A DNA stretch of 45,285 nucleotides from Methylorubrum zatmanii (GCF_014845115.1 NZ_NKUI01000043.1:1-45285); one strand, 5' to 3'; shown: positions 26,781 through 36,996, numbered from the stretch's first letter. The notes: generated from the sequence alone by a model not told the origin. Translations and numbers: made by a program.

Positions 26781-26918
26781 CGCTGCCGCCTGCCGCCCTG
26801 TGCCGAGGTTCGGCCGGGGAGATAAGTCAGGCCGCCGGCAGCGAACAGGCGGCCGCGGCCACGGTTCCGCGTCTTCGTCCCTGCCGCTTCATCCATCGCT
26901 TGAGGAGACAGGGCGGTT

Positions 26919-27908
26919 TTATGAAAAAGATGAAGCCGGACCCGTGGTTTGACGCGATGGGCTCGCTTTTCGTCTCAGGGCGGCGATGCTGCGGGTGACG
27001 GCCTCGTCGAGGGGCGTGTGCGGTTCGTGGCCCAGGAGGGCGACGAGGGCGGTGTTGTCGGGGCGGAGGGGCGTATGCCAGAGCCCGCGCATCTCGAACA
27101 ATTCGCGCAGGAACGGCACGAAGGGCGCGCCCAGCGCCACGGGGAGCCAGGGGAACGGCCTGATCGGAAGCGTGCCGCCTTCGGCCCGCCGGATCGCTTC
27201 GGCCATGGCGCGCCCCGCGAGGTCATGGCCCCCGAACTGGAGTCGCAACTCGGCCGGCAAGTCCGCCTCGCGCTCGGCCAGGAGCGCCACCGTCTCGGCC
27301 AGATCCGGCAGGTAGGCCCAGTTATGGCCGATGCCCGGCCGCTCCGGCGTGACGATGCGGCGGAGCGGACGACCCTTGTCGAGCAGGACGAGGCTGACCC
27401 AGGAACTCGGCGCGCGCGGCCCGAAGAAATCGCCCGCCCGCAGGATCAGCGTGCGCAAGCCCGCCATCGCTGCCGCATCGATCATCGCTTCCATCTCCAC
27501 CCGGATCTTGCCCTTGCGGGTTCGTGGGTTCTGCGATGCCTGCTCGCCTACGACGGTCCCGGCATCCGGGCCGTAGACGTAGAGGTTGCCGGGCAGGATC
27601 AGCCGCGACCCGGCGGCCTGGGCTGCGGCGATGGCGTGGCGCAGCATCGGCATGGCGAGGCCGCGCCAGTCCCGGTAGCCCGGCGGGTTGGCGCCGTGGA
27701 ACAGGACATCGGCGCCGCGCGCCGCGCCGATCACGTCCTCCACCCGCATGGCGTCGCCTTCGATCCACACGACTCCGGCCGGGCCGGCCTCTTCCGCCCG
27801 CCTGCGGTCGCGGACGAGGCCGCGCACCTGCCAGCCGCGCCGCAGCAAGGCCGCCGCGACTTCGCCGCCGACGCCGCCCGTCGCGCCCGTCACCAATGCC
27901 GTCTTCAT
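26919..27908 (-). CDS. Extended SDR-type NAD(P)-dependent epimerase/reductase
   Basis: A 329-residue protein starting at the ATG at 27908. It has the Rossmann glycine motif VTGATGGVGGEV (about residues 6-17), the basic patch LVRDRRRAEEAG that suggests NADPH preference, a GNLYVYGP segment holding a catalytic-like Tyr, and FFGPRAPSSW further on. It belongs with atypical extended SDR proteins (sugar epimerase/reductase-like), but the canonical YxxxK pair is not clear, so activity is uncertain. It diverges from a LysR-type regulator with a 100-base intergenic region, a common arrangement in which the regulator controls its neighbour. Confidence 0.88.
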   Translation of the reverse strand: MKTALVTGATGGVGGEVAAALLRRGWQVRGLVRDRRRAEEAGPAGVVWIEGDAMRVEDVIGAARGADVLFHGANPPGYRDWRGLAMPMLRHAIAAAQAAGSRLILPGNLYVYGPDAGTVVGEQASQNPRTRKGKIRVEMEAMIDAAAMAGLRTLILRAGDFFGPRAPSSWVSLVLLDKGRPLRRIVTPERPGIGHNWAYLPDLAETVALLAEREADLPAELRLQFGGHDLAGRAMAEAIRRAEGGTLPIRPFPWLPVALGAPFVPFLRELFEMRGLWHTPLRPDNTALVALLGHEPHTPLDEAVTRSIAALRRKASPSRQTTGPASSFS

Positions 27909-28008
27909 CGCTGCCGTCTTTCCGTATTGTCCGGTTCGATGTGCGGTGTGAACCCTGGCGCTTTCAACGACTATCGCCGAAGTGCGGAAGCCTGCCATAC
28001 GGAAATGC

Positions 28009-28890
28009 ATGAGCGATCCCGACTGGCATCTCTGGCGCGCCTTCCTTGCGGTCCTGCAGCGGGGCAGCCTCTCGGCGGCGGCCCGGGATCTCGGCCTGAC
28101 GCAGCCGACCCTCGGCCGGCAGATCGCCGCCCTGGAAATGGCCCTGTCCACCACCCTGTTCACCCGCTCCACTGACGGACTCCGCCCGCCGGAGCGGGCA
28201 CGCGATCTCGCGCCCCATGCCGAGGCGATGGCGGCGGCCGCCGCCGCTCTGGTGCGTGCCGGCTCGGGCGGGCGCGGGGAGGTGAGCGGGAGCGTCCGGC
28301 TGGCCGCGAGCGAGTTCCTGGGAGGCGCCGTGCTCCCGCCGATGCTGGCGGCTTTCCGGGTTTCGCATCCGCAGGTCGATATCGAGCTGTCGCTCAGCGA
28401 CCGGGTCGAGGATCTGCTGCGGCGCGATGCCGACCTCGCCGTGCGCAACGTCGCACCGACGCAGGGCGGTCTGGTGGCGCGGCGGATCGGCGCCGTGCCG
28501 ATCCGGTTCTACGCCCATCGCAGCTATGTGGCCCGGTACGGCGTGCCGGAAACCCTCCCCGCTCTGGCGGGTCATACGCTGATCGGGCAGGAGGACCATG
28601 TGCGCCAGATCCGGCCCCGGCTCGGCCTCGATCTCCGGCTCGGCCTGCGTTGCGACAACGCCCTCGGCCTCCTTGCCGCCCTGCGGGCCGGCTACGGCAT
28701 CGGCTACTGCCAGGAGGGGGTTGCCCGTCATGAACCGGATCTGGTGCCGGTCCTGCCCGATCTCGTCCTCGTGGAGATCGGGATCTGGCTCGTCATGCAC
28801 GAGGATCTGAGACGGACGCAGCGTATCCGCGTTCTGTTCGACCATCTGGTCGCGGAACTGACCGCCTATGCGCGGCCTCGAGACGCCTGA
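28009..28890 (+). CDS. LysR-family transcriptional regulator
   Basis: A 293-residue regulator from the ATG at 28009 (GGA at 28001, so a weak RBS; a GTG at 27982 is a possible alternative). The N-terminal winged helix-turn-helix is clear: FLAVLQRGSLSAAARDLGLTQPTLGRQI (residues about 12-39; key S-A-A-A-R-x-L and Q-P-T-L), followed by LEMALSTTLFTRS. Residues 90-290 are the periplasmic-binding-like effector domain. It is divergently arranged with the SDR-type gene; by analogy with LysR systems it probably controls that gene through the shared 100-base region. Effector unknown. Confidence 0.94.
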   Translation: MSDPDWHLWRAFLAVLQRGSLSAAARDLGLTQPTLGRQIAALEMALSTTLFTRSTDGLRPPERARDLAPHAEAMAAAAAALVRAGSGGRGEVSGSVRLAASEFLGGAVLPPMLAAFRVSHPQVDIELSLSDRVEDLLRRDADLAVRNVAPTQGGLVARRIGAVPIRFYAHRSYVARYGVPETLPALAGHTLIGQEDHVRQIRPRLGLDLRLGLRCDNALGLLAALRAGYGIGYCQEGVARHEPDLVPVLPDLVLVEIGIWLVMHEDLRRTQRIRVLFDHLVAELTAYARPRDA

Positions 28891-29075
28891 TCGGTCCTTG
28901 TCTCGGCCTCCCCCTGCCGCGGCAGCCATCCTGTGCTAGAACAAACCGGGATCGTGACTTGGCGAGAGCGCATCCCGGAACGTCCCGGCTCCGGTTTTCG
29001 GAAAGCCTTCACCATCTTGCCCCCAGATTCGGCGGCTACGGCCTCGTCTCCGCATCAGGTTTGCAAAGCTTCGCC

Positions 29076-32000
29076 ATGTCCGCGGACTCCTCTCCCCGCG
29101 TCTTCACGATTCCCCCCGGCGCGCCGTTCCTGCCGACTTTGGCGGAGGCGCTGGTGTCCGGCCGGCTCGTCGGCGGGATCGGCGACGATCCCTTCGCGCT
29201 CGCCTCGGTGACGCTCTACCTGCCGACGCAGCGGGCGGTGCGGGCGCTCTCGACCGTGCTCGCCAAGCGGCTCGGCGGGGCGGCCCTGCTGCCGCGGATG
29301 ATCCCCCTCGGCGAGGCGGACGAGGCCGAACTCGACCTCTCCGCCCAGTCCTTGCTGGAAACCCCGGAAGAGCTGCTGCACCCCTCGATCCCGGCCCTCG
29401 AACGCCGCCTGATCCTCGCTCGCCTCGTCCAGGCATGGGCGGAGACGGTCGACCGCGAACTCCTGCCCATCGACGACGAGGTGCCCTTCCTCGTGCCCTC
29501 CTCCCCCGCCGACGCGGTGGCGCTCGCCGCCGACCTCGAAGGGCTGATGGATGCGCTCACCGTCGAGGGGCTGCCCTGGAGCGAGATCGCCTCGGCGGTC
29601 GAGGCGGAGCATTCCCGCTATTTCCGCCTCACCCTCGACTTCCTGAAGATCGCCGCCGAGCATTGGCCCGATATCCTCGCGGCCCGCTCGCTCGCCGATC
29701 CCACCGCCCGCGCCCGCCGCCTCGTCCTGGCCGAGGCCGACCGGCTCCTGCGCGAGCGGCCGGCCGATCCGGTGATCGTGGCGGGCTCCACCGGTTCGGT
29801 GCCGGCCACCGCCCGGCTGATCGCGGCGGTGGCCCGCCTGCCCCGGGGCGCGGCGGTGCTGCCGGGGCTCGACCTACATCTCGACGCGGAGGGCTGGGAG
29901 GCCATCGACGGTGCCGGCGGGACGCGGGAGGAGATCGCCCACGGCCATCCCCAGGCGATCCTGCGGGCCTTGACCGGGCCGAAGGGGCTCGGCGTGGAGC
30001 GCGCGGCCGTCGAGACGCTCGGCGCGCTTTCGCCGGAAGCCGTCGCCCGGGAGAAACTGCTGTCGCAGGCCCTGCGCCCGGCCGAGACCACCGATGCCTG
30101 GGCCCGCCTCGATGCGGGCGAGCGTCTGGCTCTCGCGCGGGAGGGGATGGCGGGCCTCGCCGTGGTCGAGGCGGCGGATGAGCGGGAGGAGGCGCTGATC
30201 GCGGCCCTGGCCCTGCGCGAGACCCTGGAGACGCCCAGGGCCACGGCGGCTCTGGTCACGCCGGACCGCGGGCTCGCCCTGCGGGTCTCGGCCGAACTCG
30301 CCCGGTGGGGCATCGCCGCCGAGGATTCGGCGGGCCTGAGTCTCGCCCGCTCGCAGGCCGGCCGCTTCGCACGGCTGGTGGCGGAACTGGCCGCCGAGGT
30401 GGCGCCGGCCCGGGTCATCGCGCTCCTCGCCCATCCCTTCGTGCGCCTCGGGTTGACCCGCAGCGAGGTGGTGCGCGCCGCCGCCGCCCTGGAGATCGGT
30501 GGCCTGCGCGGCCCCGCCCCGATCCCGAAGAACAGCTTTGGGGGGATGCTGGCGGCGGTCGGCCTGCAGCGCGCCTCCACCGAGCGGGTGCCGCGGGCTA
30601 AGAAGCGCCTCAAGCCCATCGACTGGGATCTGGCGGAGACCATCCTCAGGCGCCTGAAGGACGCGCTCGGTCCGTTCCAGGCCGAAGACCTGCCCGTCAC
30701 TGGCAACCTCGTGGCGCTCGCCGCCCTCCACCGCGAGGCCTGCGAGCGGATGATGGACGGGCCCGAGGACGAGATCGACGATCCGTCCCTCGACAGTCTC
30801 GACGGGCTGTTCGACGACCTGGAAGCGGCGGCTCGGGAAGAGCTGCCGGGCCGCTTCTCGGATTACGCCGCCTTCTTCACCGCGCTCGCCCGCGACCGCA
30901 CGGTGGCCTGCGCGCAGAGGAACGCCCATCCGCGCCTGCGCATCCTGGGCCCGCTGGAGGCGCGCCTGCTCTCCGTCGACCGGATCGTGCTCGGCGGGCT
31001 CGACGAGGCGGTCTGGCCGGTGCGCCAGACCACGGATGCCTTCCTCAACCGGCCGATGCGCGGGCAGGTGGGCTTGAGCCCGCCGGAGCGCCGGATCGGC
31101 CAGGCAGCCCACGATTTCGTCCAGGCCCTGGGCACGCACGATGCCGTGGTGACCCGGGCGGCCAAGCGCGAGGGATCGCCGACGGTCCCCTCCCGCTTCC
31201 TGCAAAGGTTGCGCGCCTTCGGCGGCGACGCCGTCTGGAGCGAGGCCGTGGGGCGCGGGCAGCGCCTGCGCCGGCTCGCCGCCGCCCTCGACCGGGGCCG
31301 CGAGGCGCCGCCGCCGCGCCTGAAGCGCCCCGCGCCGAAGCCCGACCCGGCCCTGTTCCCGGAGCGGCTCAGCGTGACCGAGATCGAGACGCTGGTGCGC
31401 GACCCCTACTCGATCTTCGCCAAGCACATTCTGGGACTCGAGGCGCTGGAGCCTCTCGCCGTGGTGCCGGGGGCGGCCGAGCGCGGCAGCCTGATCCACA
31501 AGATCCTGGGCGACTTCTCCCAGGCCCATCCCGGCGCCCTGCCGGCGGCGGCGGAAACGCTGCTCTACGCCATCGCCCTCGACGCCTTCGGCCCGCTTCA
31601 GGACCAGTATCCGGAACTCTACGCCGAGTGGTTCCCCCGCTACGAGCGGATGGCGGTCGCCTTCCTCGAATGGGAGGCGAGCCAGCGCCGGAGCATCCGC
31701 GCGATCCATGCCGAGCGCTCGGGCAAGCTCACGATCCCGCTCGGCGAGAGAACCTTCACTCTCTCGGCCCGGGCCGACCGCATCGAGCAGCGCGCGGACG
31801 GCGGCTTCTGCATCGTCGATTTCAAGACCGGCACGCCGCCGAGCAACCGCACCGTCTTCGCCGGCTTCTCGCCGCAGCTGACGCTGGAGGCGGCGATGCT
31901 GATGCGCGGCGCCTTCGAGGGGCTGAAGGCGGAGACGGCCCCCGATCTCCTCTACATCCATGCCTCGGGCGGGCGCGAGCCGTTCCGGCCGATCCCGGTC

Positions 32001-32207
32001 AAGGCGCCGCCGGGCGACGACCGCCCGGTCGCGGCCATCGTCGAGGAGCATCTCGATCGCCTGCGCGGCCTGATCGCCCGCTACATGACCGGCGAGGCGG
32101 CCTACCTGTCCCGTCCCTACCCGCAATATATCCGCGCCTACAGCGAGTACGATCACCTCGCCCGCGTCCTCGAATGGTCGCTGGCGGGCGAAGGAGAGGC
32201 CGCGTGA
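29076..32207 (+). CDS. addB: AddB, subunit of the AddAB helicase-nuclease
   Basis: A 1043-residue protein of the alphaproteobacterial AddB type. The N-terminal part is a degenerate UvrD-like helicase region without a working Walker A (LPTQRAVRALSTVL near residue 50 takes the place of a P-loop), consistent with AddB's role as the subunit that scans DNA for recombination hotspots. A nuclease domain lies at the C-terminus, with the PDDEXK motif FCIVDFKTG at about residue 912-920. The ATG at 29076 was chosen because the upstream extension (28959) is not conserved. The stop overlaps the addA GTG by four bases (GTGA). AddAB processes double-strand DNA ends for RecA loading. Confidence 0.95.
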   Translation: MSADSSPRVFTIPPGAPFLPTLAEALVSGRLVGGIGDDPFALASVTLYLPTQRAVRALSTVLAKRLGGAALLPRMIPLGEADEAELDLSAQSLLETPEELLHPSIPALERRLILARLVQAWAETVDRELLPIDDEVPFLVPSSPADAVALAADLEGLMDALTVEGLPWSEIASAVEAEHSRYFRLTLDFLKIAAEHWPDILAARSLADPTARARRLVLAEADRLLRERPADPVIVAGSTGSVPATARLIAAVARLPRGAAVLPGLDLHLDAEGWEAIDGAGGTREEIAHGHPQAILRALTGPKGLGVERAAVETLGALSPEAVAREKLLSQALRPAETTDAWARLDAGERLALAREGMAGLAVVEAADEREEALIAALALRETLETPRATAALVTPDRGLALRVSAELARWGIAAEDSAGLSLARSQAGRFARLVAELAAEVAPARVIALLAHPFVRLGLTRSEVVRAAAALEIGGLRGPAPIPKNSFGGMLAAVGLQRASTERVPRAKKRLKPIDWDLAETILRRLKDALGPFQAEDLPVTGNLVALAALHREACERMMDGPEDEIDDPSLDSLDGLFDDLEAAAREELPGRFSDYAAFFTALARDRTVACAQRNAHPRLRILGPLEARLLSVDRIVLGGLDEAVWPVRQTTDAFLNRPMRGQVGLSPPERRIGQAAHDFVQALGTHDAVVTRAAKREGSPTVPSRFLQRLRAFGGDAVWSEAVGRGQRLRRLAAALDRGREAPPPRLKRPAPKPDPALFPERLSVTEIETLVRDPYSIFAKHILGLEALEPLAVVPGAAERGSLIHKILGDFSQAHPGALPAAAETLLYAIALDAFGPLQDQYPELYAEWFPRYERMAVAFLEWEASQRRSIRAIHAERSGKLTIPLGERTFTLSARADRIEQRADGGFCIVDFKTGTPPSNRTVFAGFSPQLTLEAAMLMRGAFEGLKAETAPDLLYIHASGGREPFRPIPVKAPPGDDRPVAAIVEEHLDRLRGLIARYMTGEAAYLSRPYPQYIRAYSEYDHLARVLEWSLAGEGEAA

Positions 32208-35200
32208 ACGCTCCCCTGACCGGCTTCACCGTCGACGACGTCACCCGGCTCGCCCAGCGCCGGGCCGCCGATCCGCGCCTCTCGGCCTGGGTCTCGGCCA
32301 ATGCCGGCGCGGGCAAGACCAAGGTGCTGACCGACCGGGTGCTGCGCCTGCTCCTCGACGGGGCGCCCCCCGGCCGCATCCTCTGCCTCACCTTCACCAA
32401 GGCGGCCGCCGCCAACATGTCGATCCGGGTCTTCCAGCGGCTCGGCCGCTGGGTGACCGCCGACGACGCGACGCTGACGGCCGAACTCACCGAACTGACC
32501 GGCGAACGGCCCTCCCGCGACACGCTGCGGCTCGCCCGGCGCCTGTTCGCCCGCGCCGTCGAAACGCCGGGAGGGCTCAAGATCGAGACCCTGCACGCGC
32601 TGTGCGAACGGCTGCTGCACATGTTCCCGTTCGAGGCCAACGTGCCGGCCCGCTTCGTGGTGCTCGACGACAACCAGTCGCGCGAGGCCTTCGAGATCGA
32701 GACCGACAACGTGCTGGCCGACGCGATCCTCGGCGGCAACCAGGCGCTGTCCGAAGCCCTCGCGGTGGTGGGGGCGGAAGCCTCCGGCGACACCCTGCGC
32801 GAGGCGATCCGCGCTGCCATGCGGGCGCGGGCCCTGTTCGCCGATCACCGCGCCCTGGAACCGGCCCTGGCCCGCCTCCCCCGGGCCCTGGCGCTCGAGG
32901 ACGGCGCCAGCGTCGAGAGCATCGAGGCGGAGATCCTGGAGGGCAGCACCCTCGGGGATTGGGGGGCGTTCGCGGGTAAGCTGCGCACCGGCAAGAGCAC
33001 CGACGAGAAGCTCGCCGAGGGGCTGCTCGCGGCCAAGGCCGCCCCGGATCCCGGCAAGGCGCTGAGCGCCTACCGCTCGGTCTTCTTCACCGACAAGGAC
33101 GACCCGAGGGCGGAAAAGTCCTTCGGCACCAAGGCGGTGGCCCCGGAGGTGAAGCAGGCGCTGCTCGACGAGCAGGCCCGGCTGATCCCGCTGTTCGACG
33201 CTCTGCGCGCCGCCCGGGCGCTGGCCCGCACGCGGGGCCTGTTCCGGCTGGCCGCCGAGATCCACCGCCGGGTCGAGGCCCAGAAGACCCGCCTCGGCGC
33301 CCTCGATTTCGACGACCTGATCCACAAGACCCTCGACCTGCTCTCGCGGGTCGGCGCCTCCTGGGTGCTGTACAAGCTCGATCGCGGCGTCGACCACGTC
33401 CTCGTGGACGAGGCGCAGGACACCAACCCGCAGCAATGGGAGATCCTGCGCACCCTCACCGCCGAATTCGCGGCGGGCGAAGGCGCGCGCGGCCTCACCC
33501 GCACCCGCTTCGCCGTGGGCGATCCCAAGCAGTCGATCTACAGCTTCCAGGGGGCCGACCCCCGGGAATTCGAGCTGACCCGCCGCGCCTGGGAGCGGGC
33601 GGCGAAAGGCGCTGATCTCGATTTCGCCGATGTCAGCCTGAGGCTGTCCTTCCGCACCGCGAGCCATGTGCTCGCGGCGGTCGATGCGGTGTTCAAGATC
33701 CCCGAGCATTTCGCCGGCCTGTCCTTCGAGGCTGGGGCGCCGGGCACGGTGCATGCCTCCGCCCGCGCCGGGGTGCCCGGCGCGGTCGAGCTGTGGTGCA
33801 TCGAGGAGCCGGCGGAGGCCGAGGATCCCGATGCCTGGGCCGCCCCCGTCGATGCGCCGGAGCCGAACGCGCCGGCCATCGTCGTCGCCCGCCGCATCGC
33901 CCGCGCGGTCAAGGCCTGGACGACCACGGGCGATGCCTGCGGCCGGATCTGGCGGCCCGGCGATGTGCTGATCCTCGTGCGCAAGCGCTCGGCCGCCTTC
34001 GAGGAAGTGATCCGGGCGCTGAAGAGCCTCGGCGTGCCGGTCGCGGGTCAGGACCGGCTGGAGGTCGCGGGCCATATCGCCGTGCTCGACCTCGTGGCGG
34101 TCGGCCGGGCCGGGCTGCTGCCCGCCGACGACCTGACCCTGGCCACTGCCCTCAAGACACCGCTGGTCGGGCTCACCGACGACGACCTCACCCGGATCTC
34201 GGCCCGGCGCCCCTTCGAGGAGACGCTGGAGGATGCCCTGAACCGCCATGCGCGGGACGGCGATGGGGCGGCGATTCGCGGCCTGGAGGCGCTGCGGCTC
34301 TGGATCCGGCTCGCCGCCGAGAACGGTCCGTTCGGCTTCTATGCTGCTCTGCTCGGTCCCCATGGCGGCCGCAGCCGCCTAGTGGCGCGGCTCGGCGGCG
34401 AGGCCGGCGACGCCATCGACGTGTTCCTGGCCCAGGCGGCGGAGGCCGAGACCGGCGCCGATGCTCCCTGCCTCGACGCCTTCCTCGCCGATTACATCGT
34501 CCGCCCCGGCCGTGGGAAAAGCGGCCTCTCGGTCAAGCGCGATCTGGAATCCGGGCGCGACGAGGTGCGGGTGATGACCGTGCACGGCGCCAAGGGGCTG
34601 GAGGCGCCGGTGGTGGTCGTCATCGATGGGTGCGAGCCGCTGGGGCGCAACGATCCGCCCTTGCTCTCTCTCGATCACGCCGCCGACGGGCCGCTGCCGC
34701 CGGTCTGGACCGGGGGGCGCACGCAGGATTGCGCCGCGACCATGGCCGCCCGCACCGCGCTTCAGGCGCGGGCGCGGGAGGAGCATAACCGCCTGCTCTA
34801 CGTCGCCATGACCCGCGCGGCCGACCACCTCGTCATCGCGCCCTATCGCGGGGCGACGCGGGAGACGCCCGCCTCCTGGTGCGAGATGGTCCGCATCGGC
34901 CTCGAACGGCATCTGGGGGCCGGCGAGGCCCTCGAGACCGATCACGGGCCGATCACGATCTGGCGCGACGGCAACGCCGCCTCCCTCGCCGCCGCGGCGG
35001 AGGCCTCCGCCCTCCCCGAGCCGGAGGCGGTGCCGGATTGGCTATTCTCTCCCGCCGCCCCCGAGGCGGAGGCCGCGCCGCCCTTGAGCCCGTCCGGGGC
35101 GCTCGGCGCGGCGGACGGTCAGCGCCAGCCCCACCGCCGCCAGGGCGATGCCGAGGCGCGCCGCCGGGGCGCCTTGGTCCACTCGCTGCTGGAACATCTA

Positions 35201-35638
35201 CCACGGATCGAGCCGGCCCGCCGGGCCGAGGCCGCCGAGCGCTTCGCCCGGGCGCGGGCCCCGGCCCTCGACGAGGGCAAGCGCCGGGACCTCGTCCGCT
35301 CGGTGCTGCGCCTGATCGCGGAGCCGGATCTCGCCCCGCTCTTCTCGGCGCATGCCCGGGCCGAGGTGGCGCTGTCGGGCCGGATCGTGGTGGAGGGGGT
35401 TGAGCGCGACGTGACCGGACGCATCGACCGCCTCGTGGTCGAGGGCAACCGGGTGACGCTGTGTGATTTCAAGACCGGCCGCCCGCCCGCCGACGACGCG
35501 CCCCTGCCGGAGCGCGAGGCGGCGCAGGTCGCTCTCTATGCCCGCCTCGCCGCCGCGATCTGGCCCGGCCACACGATCGTGGCCCTGCTGGTCTGGACCT
35601 CGGGGCCGGTGATGCGCCGGGTGGAAGGCGGCATCTGA
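32204..35638 (+). CDS. addA: AddA helicase-nuclease subunit
   Basis: This 1144-residue UvrD-type helicase with a C-terminal nuclease starts at GTG 32204, preceded by AAGGAGAGG. Motifs: Q/Walker A SANAGAGKTKVLTDRVL (about residues 27-43), CLTFTKAAA, KIETLHALCERLL, Walker B VDEAQDTNPQQW, FAVGDPKQSIYSFQGAD, VMTVHGAKGLEAPVV and AMTRAADHLV, which together make a complete superfamily-1 helicase. Near the C-terminus CDFKTGRPP (about 1087-1095) is the RecB-type PDDEXK nuclease motif. It is the partner of AddB in end resection and is translationally coupled to it. The insertion between residues ~850 and 900 is acidic and variable. Confidence 0.97.
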   Translation: MNAPLTGFTVDDVTRLAQRRAADPRLSAWVSANAGAGKTKVLTDRVLRLLLDGAPPGRILCLTFTKAAAANMSIRVFQRLGRWVTADDATLTAELTELTGERPSRDTLRLARRLFARAVETPGGLKIETLHALCERLLHMFPFEANVPARFVVLDDNQSREAFEIETDNVLADAILGGNQALSEALAVVGAEASGDTLREAIRAAMRARALFADHRALEPALARLPRALALEDGASVESIEAEILEGSTLGDWGAFAGKLRTGKSTDEKLAEGLLAAKAAPDPGKALSAYRSVFFTDKDDPRAEKSFGTKAVAPEVKQALLDEQARLIPLFDALRAARALARTRGLFRLAAEIHRRVEAQKTRLGALDFDDLIHKTLDLLSRVGASWVLYKLDRGVDHVLVDEAQDTNPQQWEILRTLTAEFAAGEGARGLTRTRFAVGDPKQSIYSFQGADPREFELTRRAWERAAKGADLDFADVSLRLSFRTASHVLAAVDAVFKIPEHFAGLSFEAGAPGTVHASARAGVPGAVELWCIEEPAEAEDPDAWAAPVDAPEPNAPAIVVARRIARAVKAWTTTGDACGRIWRPGDVLILVRKRSAAFEEVIRALKSLGVPVAGQDRLEVAGHIAVLDLVAVGRAGLLPADDLTLATALKTPLVGLTDDDLTRISARRPFEETLEDALNRHARDGDGAAIRGLEALRLWIRLAAENGPFGFYAALLGPHGGRSRLVARLGGEAGDAIDVFLAQAAEAETGADAPCLDAFLADYIVRPGRGKSGLSVKRDLESGRDEVRVMTVHGAKGLEAPVVVVIDGCEPLGRNDPPLLSLDHAADGPLPPVWTGGRTQDCAATMAARTALQARAREEHNRLLYVAMTRAADHLVIAPYRGATRETPASWCEMVRIGLERHLGAGEALETDHGPITIWRDGNAASLAAAAEASALPEPEAVPDWLFSPAAPEAEAAPPLSPSGALGAADGQRQPHRRQGDAEARRRGALVHSLLEHLPRIEPARRAEAAERFARARAPALDEGKRRDLVRSVLRLIAEPDLAPLFSAHARAEVALSGRIVVEGVERDVTGRIDRLVVEGNRVTLCDFKTGRPPADDAPLPEREAAQVALYARLAAAIWPGHTIVALLVWTSGPVMRRVEGGI

Positions 35639-35643
35639 CCGCC

Positions 35644-35676
35644 CCCGTCATCGCTTCGCTTGCGCGCGATGACGGG
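35644..35676. terminator. Bidirectional hairpin between addA and the sugar dehydrogenase
   Basis: Perfect 11-bp arms CCCGTCATCGC (35644-35654) and GCGATGACGGG (35666-35676) enclose an 11-base loop, in the 59-base gap between two convergent genes. There is no U-tract. The loop contains TTCGCTTGCGC, so it may be an intergenic palindromic repeat serving as a terminator for both transcripts. Confidence 0.6.
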
Positions 35677-35697
35677 CGAGAGGACGGGTCCGCGGCC

Positions 35698-36996
35698 TCA
35701 GCTGCTCTTCTTCGGAGTCAGCTTGACGATCTGCCCGTCATCCTCGGTCACCGCGTAGACGGCGCCATCGGGGCCGACCTTCACGTCGCGGACGCGATGT
35801 TCCAGCGGGATGCGCTCCTCGGTGACGACCTTGTCGCCGTCGAGCTTGAGCACGACCACGCCCATGCTGACGAGGCCGCCGATGAGGAACTGGTCCTTCC
35901 AGGCCGGAAACAGATCCTTGTTGTAGAGCGCCATGCCCGACGGGCCGATCACCGGGTCCCAGTAATAGACCGGCTGCACCGTGCCGCCGGCCTGGGTCTG
36001 GCCATCGCCGATCTTCTCGCCGGAATACTCGATGCCGTAGGTGACGAGCGGCCAGCCGTAATTGAGGCCGGGACGCGGGCGGTTCAGCTCGTCGCCGCCG
36101 CGGGGGCCGTGCTCCACGGTCCAGAGCCGGCCCTGGCCGTCGAGGGCGGCGGCCTGGACGTTGCGATGGCCGTAGGACCAGATTTCTGGCTTGGCCTTCT
36201 CGCTGCCGACATAGGGGTTGTCCTTCGGCGCGTTGCCGTCGGTGTCGATGCGGAACACCTTGCCGAGCCCGCTCGACAGATCCTGCGCCTGACCACGGGT
36301 CTGCTTGTCGGAGCGTTCGCCGACGGTCACGAACAGCTTGCCGTCCGGCGCGAAGACGAGGCGCGAGCCGAAATGCTTGTCGCCGTCATAGGTCGGCATC
36401 TGGCGGAAGATGACCTTGAGGTCGTCGAGCCTGGCCTTTCCGTCGCTCTCCACCAGCTTGGCCTTGGCCACGGTGGTGCCGTTGCCCTTCTCGCGCGGCT
36501 CGCTGTAGCTGAAATAGACGGTGCGGTCGCTGGCGAAGCCGGGGCTGAGGGCGATGTCGAGCAGGCCGCCCTGCCCGCGTGCGTCGACCTTCGGCACGCC
36601 GGCCACCGGCTGGCCCACCGTGCCGTCCTTGGCGACGAGGCGAATCGTGCCGGCCTTCTCGGTCACGATCATGCGCCCGTCCGGCAGGAATTCCATCGCC
36701 CAGGGGCTCTGGAGGCCCTTCACGACGGTCGCGGTTTCGACCTGCGTCTTCTGAGCCGGCTCCGGCGAACGGGTCTGGTTCGGCAGGAGCGGCTTGTACT
36801 CGGTGTTCGGCGGCGCCGTCTCGGCGATCGAGGTGCCCGCGCTCGGCGCGGCCGGCGCCTGGAACGATTCCCCCTCGATCCGGGGCGAGCGGGGCTCCTG
36901 GCCGGCGGCGTCGCCGGAGGGCTGCTGCGCGAAGGCGGAGGCATCGAGGCCGAGGGCCGCGACGGTGGCGAGCAGGACAGTGAGGGTGCGCGTCAC
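35698..36996 (-). CDS. Soluble PQQ-dependent aldose/sugar dehydrogenase (YliI/Asd-like)
   Basis: The 432-residue protein has an N-terminal signal peptide (about 1-23, cleavage after AFA). Residues 24-80 are a Pro/Ser/Gln-rich spacer. The remainder is a six-bladed beta-propeller of the glucose/sorbosone dehydrogenase family: PWAMEFLPDGRMIVTEKAGTIRLV starts the domain, followed by GQGGLLDIALSPGFA, VYFSYSEP, GSRLVFAPDGKLFVTVGER, YGHRNVQAAALDGQGRLWTVEHGPRGGDELN and GLNYGWPLVTYGIEY, which include the PQQ- and Ca-binding histidine and arginine. It oxidises sugars in the periplasm. Start is GTG with AAGGA upstream. It lies, opposite in direction, between addA and trxA. Confidence 0.95.
   Translation of the reverse strand: MTRTLTVLLATVAALGLDASAFAQQPSGDAAGQEPRSPRIEGESFQAPAAPSAGTSIAETAPPNTEYKPLLPNQTRSPEPAQKTQVETATVVKGLQSPWAMEFLPDGRMIVTEKAGTIRLVAKDGTVGQPVAGVPKVDARGQGGLLDIALSPGFASDRTVYFSYSEPREKGNGTTVAKAKLVESDGKARLDDLKVIFRQMPTYDGDKHFGSRLVFAPDGKLFVTVGERSDKQTRGQAQDLSSGLGKVFRIDTDGNAPKDNPYVGSEKAKPEIWSYGHRNVQAAALDGQGRLWTVEHGPRGGDELNRPRPGLNYGWPLVTYGIEYSGEKIGDGQTQAGGTVQPVYYWDPVIGPSGMALYNKDLFPAWKDQFLIGGLVSMGVVVLKLDGDKVVTEERIPLEHRVRDVKVGPDGAVYAVTEDDGQIVKLTPKKSS

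Noticed and set aside
26920..26955. Tiny ORF with a plausible GAGGAGA-type RBS upstream of MKKMKPDPWF
   Set aside because: Only about ten codons and overlapping the 3' end of the SDR gene on the other strand; likely chance.
32153..34363. 736-codon minus-strand ORF opposite addA
   Set aside because: Antisense shadow; addA carries all helicase motifs on the plus strand.
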